64,000 nucleotides of DNA from Rallus limicola (Eukaryota; Chordata; Aves; Gruiformes; Rallidae). Location: NCBI GenBank assembly GCA_022605955.1, contig JAKCOZ010000009.1, forward strand, positions 2,852,001 to 2,916,000. Reading direction: 5' to 3'. Position numbers and translations under genes: made by a program. This document shows positions 44,901 through 56,892 of this stretch, in pieces (position 1 is the stretch's first letter; each line of letters begins with the position of its first letter). The notes beneath the pieces were generated by a model. That model ran no database searches, was not told the DNA's origin, and worked only from the letters and a program-made list of their open reading frames with translations.

Positions 44901-47900
44901 GACTCGCTCCAGGACCTCCATGTCCTTCTTGTAGTGAGGGGCCCAGAACTGGACCCAGCACTCAAGGTGCAGCCTCACCAGTGCTGAGTCCAGGGGAACC
45001 ATCACCGCCCCAGACATACTGGCCACGCTATTTTTGATACAAGACAGGATGCCACTGGCGTTCCTGGCCACCTGGGCACAGTGCTGGCTCGTGGTCAGTT
45101 GGCACATAGGGTCCAGTAATTCCTAAGACATCTTGTCTTCCTTCCCTGCAGCTGTTCCAGCTGTCCCCAGCAACACCTCGACTCAAGCGTGTGAATTTGG
45201 GGTCACTCAGTACACAAACCTTTCCCGCTGCTCGTACCACAGCCGGACCCAAGGGCTCCTTCCCTGCTCTCTCCCCTTGCTGCAGCGATGAAGCACGACC
45301 ATGCTGCCACCCCCCCAGTGCCTGCACCACAGCAGCACTGTCCTTTTAGAGGAACACAGCAAAAAAAAAAAAAAGGGAAAAAGAAAAAGAACTCTCCATT
45401 CCCCCCTCAGGAAAACCCCTTTCCCCCCATTGTCGTGGGTGACAGGCCAATAAACAAGGCCCCGAATGCAGAAGCCGTCCCGGTTCAAAGGCCTTTTGTG
45501 TGGCTGAGGGCCTGGCCGAGGGAGAGGAGGCAGCTACGGAGATGCTTCTTCCGCCGCGGCTCCGCAGCTTGGCACCCAGCACCCTCACGCCTCGACCCTG
45601 GCGAGGAGAGGAGAGGAGGAAGAGGAGGCCGGCCGGAGAAGGGAAATGAGCTGCACCAAGCAGCCCTTTCTTCAGCGCCGGCTGAAAGAGCCTGTGGGAC
45701 ACAGTGGGCCCTTTGAGGGAGGTGGCCGGCGCTGGGAACCCTTCGCCTGGCTCGGCGGTGGGAACCCTTTTCATCAGGCTGGTTTTGTTGACAGCGCTCG
45801 CGGGCAGGATGGGGAGAAAGTGCCGGGAGGCGGCCCTGAAGAATTGCCCACTGTGCTAATTCCTGCCCCTTCCTTACTTTGTTGGAGAAAAATCAATAGA
45901 GTCATTAAGAGCAATCCGCTTTGCTAATGAGTTTTAGACTAATAACTCTGCCCTTGCATACATTCTGGTGAGCAAACCCCCCCTCTGCCTCTCCCAGCGC
46001 GCTTTACATACGATACAAGAGGCTGCATTGTGTCTTCCCCCCTTCCCAGTGTTTCATGCCCAGTTTTACTAACGAGGGGATGGAGCGAGGAGCTGCCAGA
46101 CACCTCTCCCATGGCCTCCAACAACAATCCAGTAGTCTCCAGCCTGGCTCCTGGCAGCCAGGTGTGCAGATCAGTGGAGGAACCCCTCTGCACCCGCACC
46201 AGCACCCGTTCCAGGGACCCAGAGCAACACCCACTGTGGCAGCGGGAACACAATGCCCCAGCTCAGGGTATCCAGCAGCCACATGAGAGTCCATAGCAAG
46301 ACATCTTCATGTGCTGTGGCATGTTTCAGCCCTAGAGTTTTCCATGAGCATGGCTGCATTGTGATTATCTTTTACTGACCACCACACCAGCATCCCACCT
46401 GCTGAGACCACCCCACTGCTGTGCTGAGGTTTGTTCAACCTCTGAATCGCCTGGTCCCTAGGGAGGTATGTTGCAAGGCCACAGAAACACCGCTCTGAGA
46501 CATGCTCTGTGGTCTGTCCTGTATCTATATATACATACACCCCCCATCTACATATGACACCTAACTACTGCTTCCTGTGCTGTGACCACTTCACTGCCCA
46601 GCTATTCCCAATCTCCCACATAACTTACAGCTCCAGCTTCTCATCAGGCTTTGGGATGAGGATTTTGAGCTCAAATTCTGCTGCCTCTGAAATGATGGGG
46701 TTGACTCTAGCAGAACCAACATCTCACCCTACATGCGAGGAGGACCTCTATCCTCTCAGTCAGCCCTACCCCAGTGCTGTTTCAGCATTCTTCCTTCCAA
46801 CAAACCCTGTGAGTTGAATTACCATGATCACAGGCAGTTCTGTTCGAGCAGGTTCAGCTCTAAGCTCTCCGAGTGGGGACAGGCACCCAGTGCAGCGATG
46901 GGAACAGACAGTCCCTCCCTCTGAATGCCTCATGGTGTTTGGACAGTTTTGGTAGGCAGAAGCACCACATGTCGGGGTTGGCATTCTGGTTTTTACCTTT
47001 GGGTAGCATTTGCAGAAGGCAGTTCAGCTTCATAGGGGCAGCAAGCAACGTGGGCACACACTGGGTGCTCAATGAGGCCAGACTTTCAAGAGAAATTCTC
47101 CTGGCTATTTCATTACTGCTTCCTTTGATCTACAGGAGTCATAAATACTTCATAATTTCAGTTGCTAAAACATCAGCCTGTGTTCTTTCCATCTCAGACT
47201 TTCACTGAATCACAGACTGGGCTGGGTTGGAAGGGACCCCAAGGATCACAGAGCTCCAACCCCCTGCCACAGGCAGGGACACCAACCTCCAGGCCTGGAG
47301 CTACACAAGGTTGCCCAGGGACCCAAACAACCTGGCCTTGAACAACCCCAGGGATGGGGCACCCACCCCCTCTCTGGGCAGCCCCTTCCAGCCCCTCACC
47401 ACTCTCTCTGCAAAGAACTTCCCCTAATATCTCATCTCACCCTTCCCTCCTCCAGCTTCACTCCATCCCCCTTGTCCTGCCAGTCTCTGCCCTTTGAACA
47501 AGCTGATTCCCCTCCTGTTCCTCTGCTCCCTTCAGGGACTGGCAGGCTGCAATGAGGTCCCCCCACAGCCTTCTCTTCTCCAGGCTGGACAAGCCCAGCT
47601 TCCTCAGCCTCTCTCCATAGGGGAGCTGCTCCAGCCCTCTAAGCATCTTCGTGGCTCCTCTGACCCCTCTCCATCAGTTCCACATCTTTCTTGTGTTGGG
47701 GCCCCAGCTCTGGACACAGGACTCCAGCTGGGGCCTCAGGAGGGCAGAGCAGAGAGGGACAATCCCCTCCCTGTCCCTGTTAGCCACCCCTCTCCTGATG
47801 CTTTGATAGCACAAGGTTAATTTTATCTGGCCTTCCCATCCATTTAACTGTTTGGCTGAGCCAAAAACATCCACTAATTTCCCTCTCTAGTTCATAGCAC

Positions 47901-50622
47901 ACACGCTGGACCTGTTGGTTGGTTGGTTGTTTTAGGTGACCTCACACCCCTTGGGATTTCAAGGCAAGCTGAAGGATGTTTTGCTTCTGACTTTCTGTGG
48001 ACCCAGCCCATGGAGTCAGTGTCAGACAGGGTGTCTCCATTACAAACCCACTGCTACTCATGACCACAGTTACCACATAAACGTTACAACATAGTTTTGG
48101 ACCTCATCAACCACAGCAAGCCCCTCATGCCCTTCTGTGGACAATTTCAGCCATGACCAGTGAGCAGCTCAGTGATACAATTCTTTGTTCAACTGCTGTC
48201 CTGCATCTCCCCAGAGATGGGACTCAAAATGCTATGTAGGGATCAAACAAAACCCCTTGGATATTCCAACCTTTTGGGCACTTGTGGTGGATAACTAGAA
48301 AAGCAATGTATTATAGGCAAAGACTAATTAAAAACCCCAGAACTTCTCTGGGGAAGACTGTTTCCTCAGGTACACGAGGGTCCCAGAGAAAGCACATCCC
48401 ATGTACAGCTGAGCATTAACTCCCACAGATCCCATCAATTGTTTGGAGCCAACTTGTCTCTTTGATGGGGAAAACTGCACATCTCCCCATAGCAGACAGC
48501 CTCCTGAATTAGTACCAGAGCCCTGGAGAACCCCAGCAAGCATCTGAGCGTGGTTCAAACTGTGAGGAGACACAGTCAACTGCACCTCAGTGTGGCAGCA
48601 GGTGAATGAATGGTATTACTGCCCTGAAACAAACCTCCAGACTGAAAACTACCCTCCATTCCAAACTAGATACGGCCACTGGATGGTCTGGTATGGAAAG
48701 GGAGAGCTCTGGAAAAATGTGTTCCACTGGACATTGTGTTTGCCATTATGAAAGGTGATGATGTCCAGGAAAGGCAACCAAGTCTGTACAGGGTGAATGC
48801 AGTTATGCCAAGGAGATGTAGCTGTCTTATGGGTATGCAGAAGTTCTACCTTTAAATGAGTATAGGTTAAGTAACATCTTACTCCTGTGACACACCTGCA
48901 CAGAAATATTCTTCTCAGAACCCCACAGACTCCTTTTCTCTTCTACTCTTCCCCTTTAGCTGACCTTTTGCTTGCATTCATTTCTTTCTTTTTTTGAGCA
49001 GTGTAACGAATTTGTTGTTGGGAGGAAGAAGCGATTCCCCCCCTGCAGCGCTGCAAGAGGGGATGCTGCAACTTGGGAGTGCAGGAGCAGCGAGTCCAGA
49101 GAAGGGCAACCAGGCTGGGGAAGGGGCTGGAGAGCAAACCTTCCCAGGAGCGGCTGAGGGAGCTGGGGGTGTTCAGCCTGGAGAAGAGGAGGCTGAGGGG
49201 AGACCTGATCCCCACCTCCACTGACCTGACAGGAGGGTGCAGAGAGGTGGGTGATGGTCTCTTCAGCCAGGGGACAGGATGGGGGGCAATGGGCTCAAGC
49301 TGTGCCAGGGCAGGGTCAGAGCAGATATTAGGGAAAGGTTCTTTCCCAAAAGAGTTTGTGGGCCCTGGCACAGGCTGCCCAGGGAGGGGGCTGAGTCCCC
49401 ACCCCTGGGTGTGTTTAACAGACGGGTAGATGAGGTGCTCAGGGATATGGGTTGGCACAGGACAGGAATGGTTGGACTCCATGATCTCAGAGGTCTTTTC
49501 CAACCTGGTGATTCTGTGATGCTGTGAAATTGCTTCATTGCAAGTGGGGAGGCAAATATTTAATATCAAGTATGAAATAAGATACACCACTCCAAACATG
49601 AAGTGCACAGAGTATATTGGTGAGCAAAAAGCAGTCCAAAGTATAAGCAAAGGCTGAGATAGAGATTTGATCTAAATATCCCATTTAACTCCTCCTGTCT
49701 CAGTCTCCCATCTACACTGGGGCACAGCTACTCCTACCTCACAAAAAAGCTGGGATTCTCATTTCAAAGACTTCTGAAACACATGAAAGCAGCTATCAAG
49801 ACAATGAGCTAGGTAAAGGACTGTTCACCCAGTTCTTCTCCAGCATCACTGTTTTATGCAGCATAGGTTATCCATACATATAACCCCATTATTCAGAACC
49901 TCTGGAGCCAGGAGCTATTCTGAAGAGATTCAGCCAGCAAGAAGGTGGCTATCCCAGATACTACCGGCATTAAGATCCCAGTTGTCCCCCACAGAGATTA
50001 AATGACAAAACCAAGTCACTAAAGTCACTCTTTCTCCAGTTCTCCATGTACCTCCTGAATGTTTGAGCGGGGTTAATTTGCCCTTCCCACTAGCCAGGTG
50101 ATGTTTCCACAAAACAAAGGGCTCTGCCCAGTACCTCCTGTAGCCTCTTCACCTTTTAGGTTATCATCATCTACCCAAGGAGCAGCAAGTGGGAGTATCT
50201 CAAACCAGAGTCCCTTCAAGTATCAGGGAACATGGAACATTGCAACAAACTCTCTGGTTGCCCTTCCCATGGAGCTGGGAAAGCGGTGTGCCCACTCCCA
50301 GTGTGGAAATGGTCTGGTTGCTTTACTGTGTCTTACCTTTTCAATTTTCTCATCAAGCATTCTGAAGAATTCCTGTTGGCTTTCAGAGATGTGCATGCTG
50401 AAAGGCAAAAGGACAGGATCAGTACCAACAGGACTCCTGCCATTTTAAAGTACCAGCGCTGGAGACGGGGGCTGTCTCAGAGATACTGCTTAACCCTGCT
50501 TTTATTTGTATCCCAATTAAAAAAATAATGAGTAACTGAACTTACTTTGCTCTGGGTTGGTGTACTAATCCTGGGACCTCTTTATTTGATTTAAGTCTTG
50601 TGTTTGAACTGGCACTTTTTTC
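41955..50622 (-). CDS. C1orf21: C1orf21 orthologue, last three coding exons (partial)
   Basis: Three minus-strand exons join in phase to code 58 residues and a stop, matching residues 64-121 of the 121-residue human protein with only a few conservative changes. No enzymatic domain or membrane segment is visible in this part. The family's function is essentially unknown (also called PIG13). The N-terminal MGC region, a possible lipidation site in the human protein, is not in the window. Introns are 8.3 kb (41994-50336) and 148 bp (50398-50545); the intron upstream of 50622 exceeds 13 kb. The gene converges with EDEM3, as in human. Confidence 0.93.
42039..42086 (-). repeat. 12-bp tandem repeat near C1orf21 last acceptor
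   Basis: TTACAAACTACC is repeated four times, followed by an inverted echo (AGTTTGTAAACTACT). It lies 45-92 bp upstream of the last coding exon in transcript sense, where the branch point is expected. Confidence 0.85.
42087..44460. other. C1orf21 last intron, non-repetitive part
   Basis: No exon or RNA gene recognised. It holds only the CR1 tail at 43064-43140. Open frames of up to 158 codons here show no recognisable protein. Confidence 0.6.
43064..43140 (+). mobile_element. CR1 3' tail, third subfamily
   Basis: GACCCTGCTTTGGCAGGGGG through GACTCTGTGATGCTG matches the tail of the copy at 17375-17933. Strongly 5'-truncated. Confidence 0.88.
44461..45107 (-). mobile_element. CR1 LINE, recent subfamily, longer copy
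   Basis: The tail at left reads GATCACAGAATCACAGCATCACA. It extends 5' through the reverse-transcriptase C-terminal remnant (CCTGGGCACAGTGCTGGCTC region on the plus strand). The left end to about 44990 is nearly identical to the copies at 51.6 and 55.1 kb. The 5' limit is uncertain by about 80 bp. Confidence 0.92.
45510..45845. promoter_or_regulatory. CpG-rich block inside C1orf21 intron
   Basis: About two dozen CpGs by eye in 335 bp (for example TTCCGCCGCGGCTCCG and AGCGCTCGCGGG), far above the surrounding intron. It could be an internal CpG-island promoter or an orphan island. No first exon or ORF is evident. Confidence 0.5.
45846..45975. promoter_or_regulatory. Candidate conserved element with TAAT motifs
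   Basis: Sharp change to AT-rich sequence next to the CpG block, with GCTAATTCC, TTTGCTAATGAG and ACTAATAACT. Homeodomain-type cores are dense here. Conservation was not tested. Confidence 0.35.
45976..47208. other. C1orf21 intron, no features seen
   Basis: No exon, transposon or RNA gene recognised. Confidence 0.55.
47209..47815 (-). mobile_element. CR1 LINE, second subfamily
   Basis: The tail at left reads AATCACAGACTGGGCTGGG. The same subfamily as 4671-5216 but without the internal duplication, so it serves as the normal reference (CAAGCCCAGCTTCCTCAGCC at about 47593). Confidence 0.92.
47816..49088. other. C1orf21 intron, no features seen
   Basis: The first 80 bp may still be diverged CR1. 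Otherwise there is no recognised exon or repeat. Confidence 0.5.
49089..49525 (+). mobile_element. CR1 LINE, recent subfamily
   Basis: 5'-truncated at GCGAGTCCAGAGAAGGGCAA and ending in GATTCTGTGATGCTGTGA. Nearly identical to the other young copies. Confidence 0.92.
50337..50397 (-). CDS. C1orf21: C1orf21 penultimate coding exon
   Basis: Codes the last base of an Asn codon and then [20 protein letters not shown], identical to human. The acceptor is TGCCTTTCAG and the donor GTAAGA. 61 nt. Confidence 0.95.
50546..50622 (-). CDS. C1orf21: C1orf21 antepenultimate coding exon
   Basis: Codes [15 protein letters not shown] then [10 protein letters not shown] and two bases of Asn. 77 nt. The acceptor is GTCTTTCAG and the donor GTAAGT. 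Two or three conservative changes from human. Confidence 0.95.
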
Positions 50623-51551
50623 CTGAAAGACACAACAGACACACTGTGAGTATGGAGCACACAAGGCTGACAACTCCTTTGTCATCACAATGTCACACTG
50701 CACTGGGTTCAGGCTCTTCCACCTGTACAGCTGAGTGAGAAAAGATCATCAGAAACAAAATTAAAGGCAACTTAATTGATGTAATGAACCTGAAGAGGCA
50801 ATTTTTAAACATCTCAGGCTCTGTGACCTGGGGGAGTGCCATGATGGGTGAAATTCATCAGGATGTGTAGCAATCAAACCCTGTGGTCCATGGAAAACCA
50901 TGTGCAGCTGAGGCCTGGCTCCTCATAGAGTTGCAGCAATAACACCACTAACAGGACCTTTAACAGAGCACAGCAAAGCATGGGGAAGGCAGAGCCCCAG
51001 AGCCACCACAGGCCTGAAAGGTTTGCTCAGAGGTGAGAAACATTAGCACCATGTGGGAAACCGTGGGTGGGTGCAAGACGACATTGAAGGTGCTGGTGAG
51101 AAGAGCAGCAATGGCAGATTTGGCCTGCTCAGCAGGAAAACTGGACATGAGGTGCCCAAGGAAGCAAACCAGAGTATGTTTGTAGATGAGAACACAACCA
51201 TCTCCTCTGCAGATGACCAAAGCTGTTAAAAGCCTCTTAAAGGCATGGGGAAGGAAGAGAGTTTAGCTAGCACTTCCAGGTAACACCTTGTCCCCGTGCC
51301 AAAAGCTTCTGTAAACCCAAGCTTGGTGCACACATTGTCCACAAAATCTGGAAAAGGATACAGCCCCTTCCCAGGGCTGCACGGTAGGGAAAGCTCCTGG
51401 TGCAGAAGAGAGAGCAGAGTCAAATCCCACAGCTTGCCCACTCCACAAATCCACCTCAATTTCTCAGGCACATCGTGCTCATGAGAGATTTAAGAAACAT
51501 ATACCCAAAAATTAGCGCTTTTGGGGGTAGTTTTGGAGGTCATTTTGGCTT
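50623..51551. other. C1orf21 intron, no features seen
   Basis: No exon or transposon recognised. Confidence 0.5.
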
Positions 51552-52110
51552 GTGTCAGAGCCAGTGTGGCCACAGGGCCAGGGCAGGGATTGTGACCCTG
51601 GACTGGGCACTGGTGAGGCTGCACCTTGAGTGCTGGGTCCAGTTCTGGGCCCCTCACTACAAGAAGGACATGGAGGTCCTGGAGCGAGTCCAGAGAAGGG
51701 CAACCAGGCTGGGGAAGGGGCTGGAGAGCAAACCTTCCCAGGAGCGGCTGAGGGAGCTGGGGGTGTTCAGCCTGGAGAAGAGGAGGCTGAGGGGAGACCT
51801 GATCCCCACCTACACTGACCTGACAGGAGGGTGCAGAGAGGTGGGCGATGGTCTCTGCAGCCAGGGGACAGGATGAGGGGCAATGGGCTCAAGCTGTGCC
51901 AGGGCAGGGGCAGAGCAGATGTGAGGGAAAAGTTCTTCCCCCAAAAGGGTTGTCAGGCCCTGGCACAGGCTGCCCAGGGAGGGGGCTGAGTCCCCACCCC
52001 TGGGTGTGTTTAACAGACGGGTAGATGAGGTGCTCAGGGATATGGGTTGGCACAGGACAGGAATGGTTGGACTCCATCTTAAAGGTCTCTTCCAACCTTG
52101 TTCTGTGCTT
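51552..52110 (+). mobile_element. CR1 LINE, recent subfamily
   Basis: Sense-oriented from TGTCAGAGCCAGTGTGGCCA to a decayed tail TTGTTCTGTGCTTCTG. The reverse-transcriptase C-terminal remnant matches the 44.8 kb copy over 62 codons. Confidence 0.93.
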
Positions 52111-52919
52111 CTGTCTTATTTAGTCTTTGAATGCCTGGATCACAGAACATAGGAGTTTTAGGAGGGCTACTAAATCACTGAACCTGAAAAGAGAAAATAA
52201 TTTGAAAAAGAGGCTGTCTAGCAGTTAATATTTTAATGAATAATTCTACAGGAGCTGCAAACATCAACGGCCTCAGTGTATTTAACACTGTTTAATGCAT
52301 ATCTTCTATCCCTCCTAAAGAGGAAACTGTGCCTTGCATGAAAACAAGAGGAAAACAAGGCTTAAATATCTCAGCACATTTGTAACATCCCAGCAGCCAC
52401 CACCTGTCCCTCATCCCTTTGTCAACCCAAAGCAGCACAACAACAGAGGAAACCACTCACTTTCAAAGCGCCAATGGTAACTACAGGGGTAACTACACAC
52501 ACGTGTGTGTGTGAACATGCGTGTCCAGAGCCATACAACCCACATGAGACCATGTATGACCTGTGCACCTGTCAAGTAAAATTAGAAGAGAGGGTTGGGT
52601 CTCATGGAAAAGACACCAAACTTCACACACCCAGTGAACCTGCTCCACCAGCCCGTTTGCCACAATGCAGCGCTGCCAACTGGGAATGCTCCATGCTGCA
52701 CATCTGGCATGACACATCTGGATGGTCAAGTGGCAAGCAACATCTCCTGCCCACCTACTGCAACACAAGGTGAATTTGGGGCTATCTTCTGTCTCTGAAC
52801 ACTGTCACCTTGGAGGCACAGACCTTTCCCCACCAAAAAACTGCTGCAAATCCACTGCCTCAGTTAAAAGGGAAGGGAGGCTCTGATGGACAGCTCCTGT
52901 GTTGGGAGCTGTGATGAGT

Positions 52920-53497
52920 CACAGAATCACAGAGCCCTAGACTGGTGGGGGTTGGAAGGGACTTCTGGAGATCATCTAGTCCAACTCCTACCAGAGCAGG
53001 ATCTCCTTGAGCAGGATGCACCCAGGATCACAGGGTCTGAACGCCTCCAGAGATGGAGACTCCCCAACCTCTCTGTGCAGCCTGGTCCAGGGCTCTGCCA
53101 CCCTCCCAGGAAAGAAGTTCCTCCTCAGGGTTAGACAGAACTTCCTCTGCTCCAGTTTGTGCCCATGGCCCCTTGTCCTGTCCCTGGGCACCACTGAACA
53201 CAGACTGACCCATCCTCCTGAGCCACCCCTCAGGGGTTTATCAGCACTGAGAAGATCCCCCTCAGGCTTCTCTTTTCTGTGCTAAAAAGAGCTAAGTCCC
53301 TCAGCCTGTCAGAGAGATGTTCCAGTCACCCCAGCATCTCTGTAGCCCCTTTTTTTGTCCCCTCTCCAGCAGCTCCCTGTCCTTGACCCAGGGAGTCCAG
53401 CATTGAACTCACTATTCCCAATGAGGCCTCACCAGGGCAGAGAAGGGGGGCAGGAGAACCTCCCTTAACCTCCTGCCCACACTTCTCAATACTCCTT
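52920..53497 (-). mobile_element. CR1 LINE, fourth subfamily
   Basis: The tail CACAGAATCACAGAGCCCTAG is followed by GGTTGGAAGGGACTTCTGGA. A different subfamily from the young ones. It abuts another CR1 at about 53498. Confidence 0.88.
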
Positions 53498-53910
53498 AGA
53501 AAGGACCTCAAAGATCATCAAGTCCCAACCCCCTGCCATGGGCAGGGACACCTCTGATCAGTCCAGGCTGCTCAAGGCCCCATCCAACCCAGCCTTGAAC
53601 ACCTCCAGGGAGGGAGCAGCCACCACCCCCCTGGGCAGCCTGTGCCAGTGTCTCACCACCTTTGTGGTGAACACTTTCTTAATATCCAATCTAAATCTTC
53701 CCCCTTCCAACTTAAAACCATTCCCCCTCAGCCTATCACTCCAGGCCCTTCTAACAAGTTCCTCACAGCTTTCTTGTAGCCCCTTCAGGGCCTGGAAGGT
53801 GCTGCAAGATCTCCCTGGAGCCTTCTCTTCTCCAGGCTGAACAATCCCAACTCTCTCAGCCTGTCTTCAAAGGAGAGGTGCTCCAGCCCTCTAATCATCA
53901 TCTATCTAAG
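53498..53910 (-). mobile_element. CR1 LINE, fifth subfamily, adjoining the previous copy
   Basis: Begins GAAAGGACCTCAAAGATCATCAAG and continues with AACACCTCCAGGGAGGGAGC, an older CR1 type. Same orientation and directly adjacent, so either two independent insertions or one into the other's end. Confidence 0.85.
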
Positions 53911-54330
53911 CAGAGAGTATGCCACCTTCTCCATCTGCTGCTCTGCAGGAATGAGCAGAGAAAGAGGAGTTAAAGAGAAAAACAAAACCCAACCAGGCCC
54001 CGAATTGGCTCATCATTTTGTTTGCAGCTGTTATTTATGGCAGTGATATTTCATCACCCTGACCAAAATATTGGCTTTGATAAAAATAGATATTCAAAAA
54101 TAATGCTTCCAAATACAAACAAATAGAATACTTTTTTACCCACCCCCCCCCATCACTCTAAAGACAAAGTGATTCAGCAATAGATGGTTTGGATTCTAAT
54201 ACTGAGCTTGCAGAAAACCCAAAATGCTTTTAGTGTAGTCAGACTGCTCCTCAAGGTTGACTTGACTTGGGTTGAAGGACACCTCCTTCAGTCTCACCTC
54301 ATTTTACCTTAAATAAGTTACATGCCACAG
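53911..54330. other. C1orf21 intron, no exon seen
   Basis: AT-rich sequence without recognised features. Confidence 0.45.
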
Positions 54331-54339
54331 CGGAGTGGC

Positions 54340-54830
54340 AACTGTTTTAGAGGTTCCTTACAGATGTTTAGGCTTTAGAGTACTAATCTGCTGCAATTAG
54401 AAATTAATATGCAAAAGTTGGGTTGTAATCTAGCTCTGCTTGTGGGGATTACTGAAAGTAAACACAATACAAGATGCCTCACCCCACGAGTGAAGCCTCC
54501 AGGATGCCACCCATGGACTGCAGCATTAGCTAGTCCACAGGAAAAAGGCAAAGAGCGGACATTTTACTGCCTGTTATTTCACAATTAATCCTTATCAAGG
54601 TAAAGCCATCATCCAATCAAGGTGATTTCATGTGATAGATTCCTTAATTATTGTTAATTCCTCCATAAAGGATGCACTGTATGAGAATTTCAGGGCCCTA
54701 ACAGATGGCGGTGACTCTGCTGCCAGATGCTATTAACACAGCAACAGCCACCGCCGCCGTTGTAATTAAATAGCTGTCAACATCTCCCTTGACACTTCCC
54801 CTCCAACAAACCCCTTTCTGGAGGCATGGG
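54340..54830. promoter_or_regulatory. Candidate conserved regulatory element
   Basis: Repeat-free, with dense homeodomain and TCF-like words: GCAATTAGAAATTAATATGCAA, ATCCAATCAAGGTGATT, TTAATTATTGTTAATTCC, GTTGTAATTAAATAGCTGTCA. It has the look of a developmental enhancer. Inference only. Confidence 0.4.
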
Positions 54831-55134
54831 AGCTTCTTCCCTCCAAGTCATTTGGCTTTTCTTCAGGCCCCTGCCACAGATGGCCTCAGGTAAGCTGCTA
54901 AAAGTCCTGCTCCAGCTCGACTCCCTCAACACTCACAGCTCGCCAGAGAGGGGCTGGGGTTTTAAGAGATGCTTCTGAAGTGACAGCATACTGTATGAAC
55001 AGAGACACATTATTTTATGATTTTTTAAAAAAAGTTGATTCTGCTGGCTGGGAAGAACCCAATTAAAGGTAAATAGGTATAATTCTCATTTAATTCTCAG
55101 TTAATTTTCGTTAACTTGCACCACGGTTTGGCCT

Positions 55135-55745
55135 CCACAGAATCACCAGGTTGGAAATGACCTCTGAGATAGAGTCCAACCATTCCCATCCTGTGCTAAC
55201 CCATATCCCTGAGCACCTCATCTACCCGTCTGTTAAACACACCCAGGGGTGGGGACTCAGCCCCCTCCCTGGGCAGCCTGTGCCAGTGCCTGACAACCCT
55301 TTGGGGGAAGAACTTTTCCCTCACATCTGCTCTGACCCTGCCCTGGCACAGCTTGAGCCCATTGCCCCTCATCCTGTCCCCTGGCTGAAGAGACCATCAC
55401 CCAGCTCTCTGCACCCTCCTGTCAGGTCAGTGTAGGTGGGGATCAGGTCTCCCCTCAGCCTCCTCTTCTCCAGGCTGAACACCCCCAGCTCCCTCAGCCG
55501 CTCCTGGGAAGGTTTGCTCTCCAGCCCCTTCCCCAGCCTGGTTGCCCTTCTCTGGACTCGCTCCAGGACCTCCATGTCCTTCTTGTAGTGAGGGGCCCAG
55601 AACTGGACCCAGCACTCGAGGTGCAGCCTCACCAATGCTGAGTGCAGGGGGATGATCACCTCCCTGGTCCTGCTGGCCAGGCTGTGTCTGACACAAGCCA
55701 GGATGCCCTTGGCCTTCTTGGCCACCTGGGTACACTGCTGGCTAA
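55135..55745 (-). mobile_element. CR1 LINE, recent subfamily
   Basis: The tail ACAGAATCACCAGGTTGG is at left. Extends 5' to CCACCTGGGTACACTGCTGG. Nearly identical to the other young copies. Confidence 0.93.
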
Positions 55746-55804
55746 TAGAGAACCAAGGGCAAGGAGTACTTGCAGGAATAAAAGCTGTGGCAGGAGAGCT
55801 GTAA

Positions 55805-55947
55805 CACTCGAGTTTTGACCTCACCAGTGCCCAGTCCAGGGGCACAACCCCTACCCTGGCCCTGCTGCCACGCTGGGTCTGATACAAGCCTGGATGCCCT
55901 TGGCCTTCTTGTCCACCCGGGCACACTGCTGGCTCATGGTCAGCTAC
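55805..55947 (-). mobile_element. Second CR1 fragment repeating the same region
   Basis: GACCTCACCAGTGCCCAGTC through GGGCACACTGCTGGCTCATG covers the same CR1 interval as 55625-55745, after about 60 bp of unrelated sequence. Either an older CR1 beside the new one or a partial duplication. Confidence 0.8.
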
Positions 55948-56735
55948 ACAAGTTTGACCAGGGCCCCAGCGAACCCAGTCTTGATGGAAAACATCATTAA
56001 AACTACCAGGCTTTGAGCCTTGATGGAAAATATCATTAAAGAGCAGGGTGGGAGGGGGAAAGAAGGGCATTTCCCACCACAAATGGGTTTGCAAAGGGCA
56101 TTAATATTCTGTAGATTTATCAGCTACAGCTCCTTAAACATCCCCATCAGCTTTTCAACTCCTCCTTCCTCCCAGTCAATATCAGTAAGCCTGGACTAAC
56201 TGGTTACAGTAATTCCAATTAGTTGTGTTGAGTAACCAAACACCAGCAAAGCTGCAGATGAACTGAAACAAGGACATGGGAGCAGCTGGCACAACAATGG
56301 GAAATTAAGGCAGGTAAACAGATGAAATTACAAGTAAGGACCATAAATGATAGATAAGCATGGCCAATAAATGCTCCAGGGTAGCTCCTGCCTGCACCTC
56401 ACCATCTTATCCCTTTTCACAGCTCCACAGCTGTACCACCCACACACTGGAACCCTCTCCTTTCCATATGGCATAGGACACCGAGGTCCAGAACAATAAA
56501 AATGGGGTTTAGATCTCAAAGTTCTTTGCTGGAGGACAGATTGTTAAACTGTAAGGTATGCCCTGCAGAAACCAGAGTGCAAACACTTGAAAAAGCCTCT
56601 GTTCTGAAATGGGAGGTTCATGTTGCCCTCAACATCAAGGTTTTTCAGTTCCTGCAGCCTCTGTGGTACTCCAGAAGGTCAACCAGGGTAAGCAAATGAA
56701 CATCACAGATGTAGATAAAGCCAAAGCAACCTCAT
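55948..56735. other. C1orf21 intron, no features seen
   Basis: Only a small local duplication of TTGATGGAAAACATCATTAAA (55981 and 56017, with one change) stands out. Confidence 0.5.
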
Positions 56736-56892
56736 GCCCCATCCCTGGGGATGTTCAAGGCCAGGTTGGCTGGGGCCCTGGGCAACCTTGTGTAGCTCCA
56801 GGCCTGGAGGTTGGTGTCCCTGCCTGTGGCAGGGGGGTTGGAACTCTGTGATCCTTGGGGTCCCTTCCAACCCAGACCAGTCTATGGTTCTA
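56736..56892 (+). mobile_element. CR1 3' end, second subfamily
   Basis: CATCCCTGGGGATGTTCAAGG through ACCAGTCTATGGTTCT, a sense copy of the tail seen at 63250-63397. Confidence 0.9.

Noticed and set aside
44622..45107. 161-codon open frame and similar frames near 51.4-51.9 and 55.4-56.1 kb
   Set aside because: They are the reverse-transcriptase C-terminal remnants of 5'-truncated CR1 elements, not host genes.
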